Source: Mesorhizobium_K marinum (GTDB lineage: Bacteria > Pseudomonadota > Alphaproteobacteria > Rhizobiales > Rhizobiaceae). From it: 64,000 nt of DNA. Location: NCBI RefSeq assembly GCF_040813715.1, contig NZ_JBFOCH010000002.1. The stretch is one strand, 5' to 3'. A program made the position numbers and the translations under genes. Below are positions 8,183-16,182 of the stretch, one piece after another. Each line of letters starts with the position of its first letter. Position 1 is the stretch's first letter. A model generated the notes under the pieces. That model was not told the origin of the DNA. It searched no databases and saw nothing but the letters and a program-made list of their open reading frames with translations.

Positions 8183-9007
8183 ATGGCGAATGTCGCGCCC
8201 GGGCGTCCGGGCAGGAAAGAACTGCCCTGGTGGCTGGTGGCGGCGGTGGCGATCGCGGTGGTCGTCGCGATCGTGATCGCTACCAGCGAGATCTACTCGC
8301 AGGTCTTCAACATCGTCCTCAAGGGCGTAGGGATCACGATCTTCGTCACGATCGTCGCCTTCGCGATGGCGTCGGCGCTCGGTCTCGCGGTCGCGCTCAT
8401 GGCATTGTCGCCGTCGCGCTTGCTGAGCCAGAGCGCGCGCTTCTACGTCGAGATCATTCGCGGCATTCCGATCCTGGTGCTGCTGTTCTGGATCGCCTTC
8501 GCCGGAGTCCCGGCCTTCGTGGCCGGCTGGAACTTCGTGATGGCCCCGCTGACCAAGGCTGGCCTTGTCGGCGAACTCCAGGTGCGCGACGTCTCGTTGC
8601 TGTGGCGGGCGATCATCGCGTTGACGATCGCTTATTCGTCCTTCATCGCCGAGATCTTCCGCGCCGGCATCCAGGCTGTCGACGCCGGACAGATCGAAGC
8701 CGCCAAGGCGCTTGGCCTGTCACGCTATCGGCGCTTTCGCCATGTGGTCTGGCCGCAGGCGTTCCGCACCATCCTGCCGCCCTACTCCAACGACTTCGTC
8801 GCCATGGTGAAGGACAGTTCACTGGTGTCGGTGCTCGGCGTCGCCGACATCACCCAGATGGGCAAGGTCTATGCGGCAGGTTCGTTCCGCTTCTTCGAGA
8901 CCTATTCGATCGTCGCCTACATCTACCTGATCCTGACGGTCGGCCTGTCGATCTCGCTGCGCGCGCTGGAGCGGCGGCTGCGCGCGCAAGGCGTGCCGCA
9001 GGACTAG
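8183..9007 (+). CDS. Polar amino-acid ABC transporter permease
   Basis: A 274-residue inner-membrane permease of the HisM/GlnP family. It has a hydrophobic N-terminal anchor (about 16-36) and then the conserved block IVLKGVGITIFVTIVAFAMAS. The EAA loop that contacts the ATPase is AGQIEAAKALGLSRYRRFRHVVWPQAFR (about 171-198). A second permease or an ATPase is expected for a complete importer, but neither follows: the next gene is on the other strand and overlaps by 4 nt. The ATPase must be encoded elsewhere or be shared. Confidence 0.92.
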   Translation: MANVAPGRPGRKELPWWLVAAVAIAVVVAIVIATSEIYSQVFNIVLKGVGITIFVTIVAFAMASALGLAVALMALSPSRLLSQSARFYVEIIRGIPILVLLFWIAFAGVPAFVAGWNFVMAPLTKAGLVGELQVRDVSLLWRAIIALTIAYSSFIAEIFRAGIQAVDAGQIEAAKALGLSRYRRFRHVVWPQAFRTILPPYSNDFVAMVKDSSLVSVLGVADITQMGKVYAAGSFRFFETYSIVAYIYLILTVGLSISLRALERRLRAQGVPQD

Positions 9008-9642
9008 TCGCCGATCAGGAGTTTCAGCTTCTCCGAGAGCTCGGCGACCTGGCGCTCCAGCGTCTCCACGCGCTCCTCGAGGTCGGATCGCGGCGCAGCG
9101 GCGGCCGGTGCGGAACCGGAAGGGGATTGGGGGGAAATCTGCACTTCCCCGGACAGGAGATGCGCGTAGCGTTCCTCGCGCTGGCCGGGGCCGCGCTCGA
9201 TCAACTGCACCAGGGGCGGGCGGCGGCCGATCAGCAGGTCGAGGTCCCCGCGCAACTGCTCGATCGACTGGAAGCGCGCCATGCGCTCGGTGCGCGCCAT
9301 CAGTTCATGCGCCGTCTGGGGGCCGCGCAGGAGCATCAGCCCGAGCAACGCGATCTGCGGCTGCGTCAGCGAGAACGCCTGCGCGAGCTGATGTTCGTAG
9401 CGCTCGACGCGCGAGGCGAAGACCTGGCGAACCAGCCCCTTGTCCATCAGCAGCCTCAGCGCCCGGTGAACGTCGCCCTGTTCCAGGGTCATCACGGGTT
9501 CGCGCGATGTCTTCTGGTTGGTCGCCGACTGCAGCCCGTTGACCGTCATCGGATAGACGTCGGGCGTCAGTTCCTTCTTCTCGATGAGCGAACCGAGAAC
9601 ACGCGCTTCGGCGGGGTTGAGGATGGGGAGGTCGTCCGACAC
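9004..9642 (-). CDS. YceH family protein (DUF480)
   Basis: A 212-residue protein of the DUF480/YceH family, built of two winged-helix-like domains. The signature LNPAEARVLGSLIEKKELTPDVYPMTVNGL (about 6-35) and the NQKTSREPVM segment are clear. The C-terminal 35 residues form a coiled coil (DLEERVETLERQVAELSEKLKLL). The function is unknown. The start is a GTG at 9642, 2 bp after the sdhB stop, because the conserved domain begins directly behind it; no ATG lies nearby. This makes it the last gene of the sdhCDAB transcription unit. Confidence 0.85.
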   Translation of the reverse strand: MSDDLPILNPAEARVLGSLIEKKELTPDVYPMTVNGLQSATNQKTSREPVMTLEQGDVHRALRLLMDKGLVRQVFASRVERYEHQLAQAFSLTQPQIALLGLMLLRGPQTAHELMARTERMARFQSIEQLRGDLDLLIGRRPPLVQLIERGPGQREERYAHLLSGEVQISPQSPSGSAPAAAAPRSDLEERVETLERQVAELSEKLKLLIGD

Positions 9643-9644
9643 AG

Positions 9645-10424
9645 TCAGACCCGCCGCTCCACCATCATCTTCTTGATCTCGGCGATCGCCTTGGCCGGGT
9701 TGAGACCCTTGGGGCAGGTCTGCGCGCAGTTCATGATGGTGTGGCAGCGGTAGAGCCGGAACGGGTCTTCCAGGTTGTCCAGCCGCTCCCCGGTCGCCTC
9801 GTCGCGGCTGTCGATCAGCCAGCGATAGGCCTGCAGCAGCACGGCCGGCCCCAGGTAGCGCTCGCCGTTCCACCAGTAGCTGGGGCAGGAGGTCTGGCAG
9901 CAGAAGCAGAGGATGCACTCGTAGAGACCGTCGAGCTTCTGCCGGTCCTCGTGGCTTTGCAGCCACTCCTTCGCCGGCTCGGGCGAAACGGTCGTCAGAT
10001 AGGGATTGATCGACGCCAGTTGCGCATAGGGCACCGTCAGGTCGGGCACGAGGTCCTTGACGACCGGCATGTGCGGCAGCGGGTACACCTTCACCGCGCC
10101 CTTGATCTCGTCGCAGCCCTTGGTGCAGGCGAGCGTGTTCGAGCCGTCGATGTTCATCGCGCAGGAACCGCAGATGCCCTCGCGGCACGAGCGGCGCAGC
10201 GTCAGCGTCGGGTCGATCTTGTTCTTGATGTAGAGCAGTGCATCCAGAACCATCGGACCGCAGTCGTCCATGTCGACGAAATAGGTGTCGATGCTGGGGT
10301 TCTCGCCGTCGTCGGGATTCCAGCGGTAGATGCGGTACTCGCGCAGGTTGGTCGCGCCCTCGGGCTTCGGCCAGGTCTTGCCCTGCCTGACCTGCGAGTT
10401 CCTGGGAAGGGTGAGTTCAACCAT
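9645..10424 (-). CDS. sdhB: Succinate dehydrogenase iron-sulfur subunit SdhB
   Basis: The iron-sulfur subunit of complex II passes electrons from the SdhA flavin to quinone. The 259-residue protein has a plant-type [2Fe-2S] domain (SCREGICGSCAMNIDG with a downstream LAC). The C-terminal ferredoxin domain follows, with cysteines in CILCFCCQTSCPSYWW and CHTIMNCAQTCPKG for the [4Fe-4S] and [3Fe-4S] clusters. It is the fourth gene of sdhCDAB, 15 bp after sdhA. Confidence 0.97.
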   Translation of the reverse strand: MVELTLPRNSQVRQGKTWPKPEGATNLREYRIYRWNPDDGENPSIDTYFVDMDDCGPMVLDALLYIKNKIDPTLTLRRSCREGICGSCAMNIDGSNTLACTKGCDEIKGAVKVYPLPHMPVVKDLVPDLTVPYAQLASINPYLTTVSPEPAKEWLQSHEDRQKLDGLYECILCFCCQTSCPSYWWNGERYLGPAVLLQAYRWLIDSRDEATGERLDNLEDPFRLYRCHTIMNCAQTCPKGLNPAKAIAEIKKMMVERRV

Positions 10425-10439
10425 CGGAAGCCATCCTTC

Positions 10440-12272
10440 TCAATAGACCCGCGCCTTGGGCGCGATCTTGGCCGGATCGATGCCGCCTTCGGCAACCGGC
10501 AGCATGGTTTCGGTGTGCACCGGCCGGTAGCTGAGCGTTACCTTGCCGTCGGGCGCCACATGCGCCAGCGTATGCTTGCGCCAGTTGGCGTCGTCGCGGC
10601 TGGAGAAGTCTTCGCGTGCGTGCGCGCCGCGGCTCTCCTTGCGAGCTTCGGCGCCGTGGACGGTGGCGATGGCGTTGGCCATCAGGTTCTCCAGTTCCAG
10701 CGTCTCGACAAGATCGGAATTCCAGATCATCGAGCGGTCGCTGACGCGCAGGTCCTTGAGTTCGCCCCAGATTTCGGAAATGCGCTTGCAGCCCTGCTCG
10801 AGCGATTCCTGCGTGCGGAAGACGGCGGCATCCTCCTGCATGGCGCGCTGCATCTTGTCGCGCAGCGTGGCCGTGGGCGAACCACCATTGGCATGGCGCA
10901 GCCTGTCGAAGCGATCCATGATCTTGTCGACCGCAGCCGTGTTGATCGCGGGCGCAGGCGCTTCGCGGTCGACGACCTGGCCGGCTCGGATCGCGGCGGC
11001 GCGGCCGAACACGACGAGGTCGATCAGCGAGTTGGAGCCGAGACGGTTGGCGCCGTGCACGGACGCGCAGCCGGCTTCGCCGACCGCCATCAGGCCTGGC
11101 AACACGCGATCGGGGTCGTCGGCAGTCGGGTTCAGCACCTCGCCCCAATAGTTGGTCGGGATGCCGCCCATGTTGTAGTGGACCGTCGGCAGCACCGGGA
11201 TCGGCTCGCGCGTCACGTCGACGCCGGCGAAGATCTTCGCCGATTCGGAGATGCCCGGCAGCCGCTCGGCCAGCACCGCGGGATCGAGATGGTCGAGGTG
11301 CAGGAAGATGTGGTCCTTGTTCTTGCCGACGCCGCGTCCCTCGCGGATCTCCATGGTCATGCAGCGCGAGACGACGTCGCGGCTGGCAAGGTCCTTGGCC
11401 GAGGGCGCATAGCGCTCCATGAAGCGCTCGCCCTCCGAGTTGACGAGATAACCGCCTTCGCCGCGGGCACCCTCGGTGATGAGGCAGCCGGCGCCGTAGA
11501 TGCCGGTCGGGTGGAACTGCACGAACTCCATGTCCTGGAGCGGCAGCCCGGCGCGGGCGACCATGCCGCCGCCGTCGCCGGTGCAGGTGTGCGCCGATGT
11601 CGCCGAGAAGTAGGCGCGGCCGTATCCGCCGGTCGCCAGCACCACCATCTTGGCGGAGAAGCGGTGGATGGTGCCGTCGTCGAGATTCCAGGCGACGACG
11701 CCGGTGCAGCGGCCGTCCGGTTCCATGATCAGGTCGAGAGCGAAATACTCGATGAAGAACTGGGCGTTGTGCTTGAGCGACTGGCCGTAAAGGGTGTGCA
11801 GGATGGCGTGGCCGGTGCGGTCGGCCGCCGCGCAGGTGCGCTGGACTGGCGGACCGTCGCCGAAGTTCATCATGTGGCCGCCGAACGGCCGCTGGTAGAT
11901 CTTGCCTTGCTCGGTGCGCGAGAAGGGAACGCCGTAGTGCTCGAGTTCGTAGACCGCGGCCGGCGCCTCGCGCACCATGTATTCCATGGCGTCGACGTCG
12001 CCCAGCCAGTCCGATCCCTTGACGGTATCGTACATGTGCCACTGCCAGCTGTCGGGGCCCATGTTCTGCAGCGAGGCGGCGATGCCGCCCTGCGCGGCAA
12101 CCGTGTGCGAACGCGTGGGGAACACCTTGGTGATGCAAGCCGTCTTGAGGCCCTGTTCGGCCATGCCGAGCGTGGCGCGCAGGCCCGCGCCGCCGGCGCC
12201 GACGACGACGACGTCGAACGTGTGGTCGACATAGGTGTAGGCCGAACCGCCGGCCTTCTTTGCTTCCGTCAC
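10440..12272 (-). CDS. sdhA: Succinate dehydrogenase flavoprotein subunit SdhA
   Basis: The catalytic subunit of complex II, oxidising succinate to fumarate with covalently bound FAD. The dinucleotide-binding motif is DVVVVGAGGAGLRATLGMAEQG, and FPTRSHTVAAQGGI carries the histidine that binds FAD. The active-site regions LMAVGEAGCASVHGANRLGSNSLIDLVVFG are present. I place the start at a GTG (12272), one base after the sdhD stop and behind a GGGGGC stretch, giving 610 residues as in relatives. An ATG 27 bp further upstream would overlap sdhD and is the alternative. Confidence 0.96.
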   Translation of the reverse strand: MTEAKKAGGSAYTYVDHTFDVVVVGAGGAGLRATLGMAEQGLKTACITKVFPTRSHTVAAQGGIAASLQNMGPDSWQWHMYDTVKGSDWLGDVDAMEYMVREAPAAVYELEHYGVPFSRTEQGKIYQRPFGGHMMNFGDGPPVQRTCAAADRTGHAILHTLYGQSLKHNAQFFIEYFALDLIMEPDGRCTGVVAWNLDDGTIHRFSAKMVVLATGGYGRAYFSATSAHTCTGDGGGMVARAGLPLQDMEFVQFHPTGIYGAGCLITEGARGEGGYLVNSEGERFMERYAPSAKDLASRDVVSRCMTMEIREGRGVGKNKDHIFLHLDHLDPAVLAERLPGISESAKIFAGVDVTREPIPVLPTVHYNMGGIPTNYWGEVLNPTADDPDRVLPGLMAVGEAGCASVHGANRLGSNSLIDLVVFGRAAAIRAGQVVDREAPAPAINTAAVDKIMDRFDRLRHANGGSPTATLRDKMQRAMQEDAAVFRTQESLEQGCKRISEIWGELKDLRVSDRSMIWNSDLVETLELENLMANAIATVHGAEARKESRGAHAREDFSSRDDANWRKHTLAHVAPDGKVTLSYRPVHTETMLPVAEGGIDPAKIAPKARVY

Positions 12273-12273
12273 C

Positions 12274-12657
12274 TCAGCCCCCGAATGCCAGTTTGACAAG
12301 TGCCCAGGCGCAGGCTGCGCCGACGGCGATGGCGAAGAAGGTATTGAGCATGACCAGCGCCAGCTTCAGGCCTTCGCCGTGAACGTAGTCCTCGATGATG
12401 ACCTGCATGCCGAGGCGCATGTGGTAGAGCGCCGAGAACAGCATGAGGGCGAACATCACGGCGACGAACGGATTGGCAAAGGCTGCCTGCACCGTCGCGT
12501 GGTCGGCTCCGTTGATCGAGATCAGGAAGCCGATGAAGAAGAGCACCAGGGGGATGTTGGCGACGGCCGTCAGCCGCTGCCGCCAGAAGTGCCCGGCGCC
12601 TTCGCGGGCCGAGCCCAGTCCTCGGATCCTTCCGAGCGGCGTGCGCATGTCGGACAT
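12274..12657 (-). CDS. sdhD: Succinate dehydrogenase membrane anchor subunit SdhD
   Basis: A 127-residue membrane anchor that with SdhC binds heme b and the quinone. After a cytoplasmic N-terminus (MSDMRTPLGRIRGLGSAREG) there are three membrane helices at about residues 30-50, 60-80 and 95-120. The heme-ligand region YHMRLGMQVIIEDYVHGEG lies between the second and third. The ATG at 12657 lies one base after the sdhC stop and matches the usual family N-terminus, so it is preferred to an ATG 10 codons upstream. Confidence 0.94.
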   Translation of the reverse strand: MSDMRTPLGRIRGLGSAREGAGHFWRQRLTAVANIPLVLFFIGFLISINGADHATVQAAFANPFVAVMFALMLFSALYHMRLGMQVIIEDYVHGEGLKLALVMLNTFFAIAVGAACAWALVKLAFGG

Positions 12658-12658
12658 G

Positions 12659-13063
12659 TCAGAACCCCCTCGCGGCGTATCCCGCAAACCAGATGAGCAC
12701 GGTCAGCACGACCGAACCGGCGACGGTCGCCCAGGCGATGCGGGACGCGGTGTGCTTTTCCAGGCCGGCGCCGGTATCCCAGACGAGATGACGCACGCCC
12801 CCCAGCAGGTGGTGGACCAGCGCCCAAGTGTAGCCAAACAGGATGAGCCGGCCGATCCAGGATCCGAAAATCGAGTTGACGAACTCGAAGTAGCTTTCGG
12901 ACGCTGCGGCGGCGACCAGCCACCAGGCCACTAGCAGCGTTCCGAAATAGAGCGCCCCGCCGGTCACGCGATGCAGGATCGACATCGTCATCGTGATGGG
13001 CCAGCGATAGACCGTCAAATGCGGCGAAAGCGGTCGGGCTCGGGTGGCTGTGACCTTGCTCAT
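12659..13063 (-). CDS. sdhC: Succinate dehydrogenase cytochrome b556 subunit SdhC
   Basis: First gene of sdhCDAB, 134 residues. The family signature RPLSPHLTVYRWPITMTMSILHRVTGGALY covers residues 10-39. The heme-binding region HHLLGGVRHLVWDTG is near residue 84. Three membrane helices are visible (about 30-53, 67-90 and 109-130). The 460 bp upstream hold no gene and must contain the operon promoter. Confidence 0.95.
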   Translation of the reverse strand: MSKVTATRARPLSPHLTVYRWPITMTMSILHRVTGGALYFGTLLVAWWLVAAAASESYFEFVNSIFGSWIGRLILFGYTWALVHHLLGGVRHLVWDTGAGLEKHTASRIAWATVAGSVVLTVLIWFAGYAARGF

Positions 13064-13524
13064 GGCTCCCCCAGATGGCGCCGGTCTCCCGCGCGCAGTT
13101 TTGTCCGCATGCGGGATTTTGCGATGGTTGCTGCCGCTTCCCTAAAACTCTTTTTGCACCGCGTCAAAGCGGGAAGCCGCACAAAGGCCACATATTAGCG
13201 GCCGATCGGCGATCCCGATGGCTGCGCACAAACTTCAATCGGTTGAAGCGTTTAGCCGGCCATCCGGGTCTTTGCGGAAGGCGAATCAGACATGCCGCGA
13301 CGGGACCTCCTCAGCCTCGGGTTCGCCTGTGGCGCGACAGCATCCGAGCACGGACGGCCTGCCTTGGGCTGTTGATATTAACCATGTTGCCGAAGGCGTG
13401 AACGCAGACGGGCCTTTGGCTCTTAACAAAGCTTAAGAAAGCGTTAACTTGCGGGATGAGGAGGCGAGGAACCGTCGGCCCTTGGGGCCTGCCGGCTTCC
13501 GACCCACACCGAGGATGACGCGCC
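13064..13524. other. Gene-free divergent intergenic region
   Basis: About 460 bp between sdhC (minus) and a secreted-protein gene (plus). Short reading frames exist on both strands, but none has a ribosome binding site or a recognisable product. The half next to the secreted-protein gene is relatively A/T-rich and has several TTAA-containing stretches, as expected of promoters. No hairpin terminator, tRNA or clear riboswitch is visible. Confidence 0.6.
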
Positions 13525-13941
13525 ATGCGTTTGAGATTGAGCGAATTGGGTTTCCTGCCGCTCTCGCTGGGCCTGTTGGCGGTCCCGGCCTTGCCAGCCC
13601 ATGCCGGCAGCGGGCCCCAGCACGATCGGATCTATGCCGACAGTTTCGGAAATCTGGTTGTGCACAGCCGCGGCGGCTACAAGCGCATCGTCGTCGGCCA
13701 GGGCCACCTCGCGCGCGAACTCGCTGAATACGAGCAGCAGGGCGAGCCCCATGTCGTCTATCTGGACGACGCTGCCGAAGAGGGCACGCCGTATGAATGC
13801 TGGCGGCCGGCAGTCCTGCTGAAGGGCCGCAGCTACATGTACGGCCTCGAGGACGGCGAGCTTCCCGACCTGCCCGGAAAATGGTGCGGCCTTCCGGAAC
13901 GCGCTGCGCCGGGCGCGGCACTCAGGCGTGTCCAGCCCTGA
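13525..13941 (+). CDS. Secreted protein of unknown function, 138 residues
   Basis: Residues 1-28 form a signal peptide (MRLRLSELGF, a Leu-rich core, then ALPAHA-GS). The mature part of about 110 residues has two cysteines (YECWRP and GKWCGLP) that could form a disulfide. It also has a KRIVVGQGHLARELAEY segment. I do not recognise a family; similar short exported proteins annotated only as hypothetical are common in Rhizobiales. GAGGATGACGCGCC upstream of the ATG is a plausible binding site. The next gene starts 60 bp downstream on the same strand. Confidence 0.7.
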   Translation: MRLRLSELGFLPLSLGLLAVPALPAHAGSGPQHDRIYADSFGNLVVHSRGGYKRIVVGQGHLARELAEYEQQGEPHVVYLDDAAEEGTPYECWRPAVLLKGRSYMYGLEDGELPDLPGKWCGLPERAAPGAALRRVQP

Positions 13942-14001
13942 TTCCGTCACTTCCCGGCTCGCAACAGGCGGGCCGGAGTCCGTTTTGAAAGCCAGCGAGC
14001 G

Positions 14002-15321
14002 ATGAGCCGCGCCGTCCAGACCCGCCGCCTCAGGGAACACATCGCCTCGCTGCAGACGATGACCCGTTTCGTCCTGGCGACGCTGGCGCTGGGCAGCGGC
14101 GTCTATACCTACCTGGGCGTGCGGTCCCTGCTCGACGGTTCGGCAACGATCATCTTCTTCGCCGCCATCATCTATTCGGTCTCGGTTTCGGTCGCCATGT
14201 ATGGCTTCTGGACCTACCTGATCCGCTTCCTTCCGGAGATGCGCGACGGCGGATCGCGGCTGTCTCTCGTCGGCATCATGGTGGTCGGCTCGGCGATGAT
14301 CGTCGCGATGTCATCCTGGCTGAACGCCGCGGCGCTGGCCGGTTCCGCCGCCGTCGAGCAGCACCTCGCGGTGACCCTCGAGGACTATACGGCCGATCTG
14401 GACCAGGCTCACAGCAACGCGCTCGGCGCGTTGTCGCTGCTGCCCGACATCCAGCGCGCCTCCGAGCGGTTCGCCCGGCTCGCCGCCGACGAACAGGCGA
14501 CCGGCGCGCTGACCGGCACGTCCGGTTCGGGCAGCGTCGTCCAGTTGCTGACGCAGATGTCGGCCCAGATGAACGAACTGGCCGCGACGATCGAGGGATC
14601 GCGCGAAACGGTGCAACTCAGCTTCGCCGAGGGCCAGGCTCATCTTGCGACCATGCGAACGCTGGTTTCGTCGCCGGGCCAGATCGCGCCGCGCTCCGAC
14701 GCGTTTGCATCCGAGGCGGTCAAGCTGACCGGCGTGATCGCCGCGCTCGAGCAGACCTCGATCGCGCCGTCCGTCATGCGGGCGGCTGCCGACCTGTCGG
14801 TCGGCTTCATCGCGCCGGTCGCGGACGGCAATTCCGCCGACCTCGCCGGTCGGCAGGATCAGGTCATGGCGACCATCCGGTCGTCGGTCGAAGCGCAGTC
14901 CGCCGCGCTCGCGGAAGCCGCCGGCGAGATCCTGGCGCAGCCCAAGGTGCCGGAACGCCGCTACGTGCCGCTGACGGCGGCAGAGGCCGTGATCCGCTAT
15001 GCCTCGGATTTCGTGCCGAGTTGGGCGGGCGCCATCTCGATCGACCTGCTGCCCGCCGTGCTTGTCGGCATCATGTGCGTCGTGCACGGCGCAATGCGGC
15101 GCGGCGAGGATGAGATCGACGATGCCGACAGGATCACCGCGGGCGACCTGTTGCGGTCGCTCGACCTGCACGAGGCGCTTTTGGCCCGCCGCAGGGCATC
15201 TGCGGACATTGCAGGCGATGCGCCGGTCGACGGCGCGGACCAGACACGGCGCGAGCATCGGCCTGCAGCCGAAAACGTGATGTCCCTGACGCTCGGCGAG
15301 CGCAAGCGGAGCGATCCATGA
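14002..15321 (+). CDS. Unrecognised integral membrane protein with a large periplasmic-type domain
   Basis: A 439-residue protein with three hydrophobic segments in the first 120 residues (about 23-45, 50-78 and 90-118). A long Ala/Ser/Glu-rich, probably helical region follows (about 120-330), with phrases such as QMSAQMNELAATIEGSRETV that resemble chemoreceptor helices. A further membrane segment (SIDLLPAVLVGIMCVVHG, about 347-364) precedes a charged cytoplasmic tail. It has no HAMP, kinase or catalytic motif that I can name. Its stop overlaps the start of the next gene (ATGA), so the two are co-translated and probably act together with the ClpP-fold protein. Confidence 0.75.
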   Translation: MSRAVQTRRLREHIASLQTMTRFVLATLALGSGVYTYLGVRSLLDGSATIIFFAAIIYSVSVSVAMYGFWTYLIRFLPEMRDGGSRLSLVGIMVVGSAMIVAMSSWLNAAALAGSAAVEQHLAVTLEDYTADLDQAHSNALGALSLLPDIQRASERFARLAADEQATGALTGTSGSGSVVQLLTQMSAQMNELAATIEGSRETVQLSFAEGQAHLATMRTLVSSPGQIAPRSDAFASEAVKLTGVIAALEQTSIAPSVMRAAADLSVGFIAPVADGNSADLAGRQDQVMATIRSSVEAQSAALAEAAGEILAQPKVPERRYVPLTAAEAVIRYASDFVPSWAGAISIDLLPAVLVGIMCVVHGAMRRGEDEIDDADRITAGDLLRSLDLHEALLARRRASADIAGDAPVDGADQTRREHRPAAENVMSLTLGERKRSDP

Positions 15322-16175
15322 CCCAGATGCAGACGGCGTCGTCCCTCCATCCACCGGGCCTGCCTGGCTCGGCTCCGGCCCGGCAAAACGGTTTCGTGCG
15401 GTACTTTTCACGCTTCGACGACGGCGAGGTCGTGCGCTGGGCGTTTCGCGGCCTCTTGCTCGGCGCGATCGGGGTGCTCGCGCTCGACCTGGTCGACCTC
15501 TCGCGGGAGAACGGCTGGTGGGGACCGGACGATGCCCGGTTCGAGGTCCCGACCGACCCGGTTCTTCCGCCGGTGATTCAGACAGGCTTGCCGGTGCCGC
15601 CTGACGATCCGCGCCGATTCGTCACCGCCGGCGAGGAACTCCTCGCGCGCAACATGACGTTTACGCTTCGCGCCGGCGGCGTGCTTGCCGCCGAAGGCAG
15701 CATCGACCCCGGTGCGTCGGCGCGCCTGGCGGCCGAGCTCGAAGCCCGCGGCGAATATGTGAAGGTGCTGACGCTCAACTCTCCTGGCGGGGCGCTCGAC
15801 GACGCCATGGCGATGGCCAGGCAGATACGCGGCAAGGGTATCTCGGCCACCGTCGACGACGGGGCGCTGTGCGCATCGTCGTGTCCGCTGCTGCTTGCTG
15901 GCGGCGTGACGCGAACCGTGGGACCCATGGCGGCCGTTGGCGTGCATCAGTTCTATGCGGGAGAGGCGACCCCGACTGCGCCTGCCCAGGCAATGGCCGA
16001 TGCGCAGATGACGACGGCCCGCATCTCGCGCCACCTCATCGAGATGGGCGTCGACCCGGCGCTATGGCTGCATGCGCTCGATACGCCGCCACAGGCGCTC
16101 TACTACCTTTCGGCGCCGGAAATGACGGAGTACCGGCTGGTCACCACGCCGATCGAAACGGCCCAGGCACACTAG
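15318..16175 (+). CDS. Membrane-anchored periplasmic ClpP/crotonase-fold protein (COG3904-like)
   Basis: A 285-residue protein with one N-terminal membrane anchor (about residues 45-63: WAFRGLLLGAIGVLALDLV) and a periplasmic domain. The domain has the ClpP/SppA-like pattern: YVKVLTLNSPGGALDDAMAMARQIRG (about 150-175), then ALCASSCPLLLAGGVTR (about 188-204) at the nucleophile position, and VGVHQFYAG. This matches predicted periplasmic proteins of the COG3904 type. Whether it is an active serine protease is not certain from sequence. It is coupled to the membrane protein upstream and converges on a GGDEF gene 7 bp away. Confidence 0.75.
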   Translation: MTQMQTASSLHPPGLPGSAPARQNGFVRYFSRFDDGEVVRWAFRGLLLGAIGVLALDLVDLSRENGWWGPDDARFEVPTDPVLPPVIQTGLPVPPDDPRRFVTAGEELLARNMTFTLRAGGVLAAEGSIDPGASARLAAELEARGEYVKVLTLNSPGGALDDAMAMARQIRGKGISATVDDGALCASSCPLLLAGGVTRTVGPMAAVGVHQFYAGEATPTAPAQAMADAQMTTARISRHLIEMGVDPALWLHALDTPPQALYYLSAPEMTEYRLVTTPIETAQAH

Positions 16176-16182
16176 GCCGGCC

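Noticed and set aside
13218..13436. A 72-residue plus-strand frame upstream of the secreted-protein gene
   Set aside because: Ser/Ala-rich with no ribosome binding site and no family resemblance; it lies in a likely divergent promoter region.
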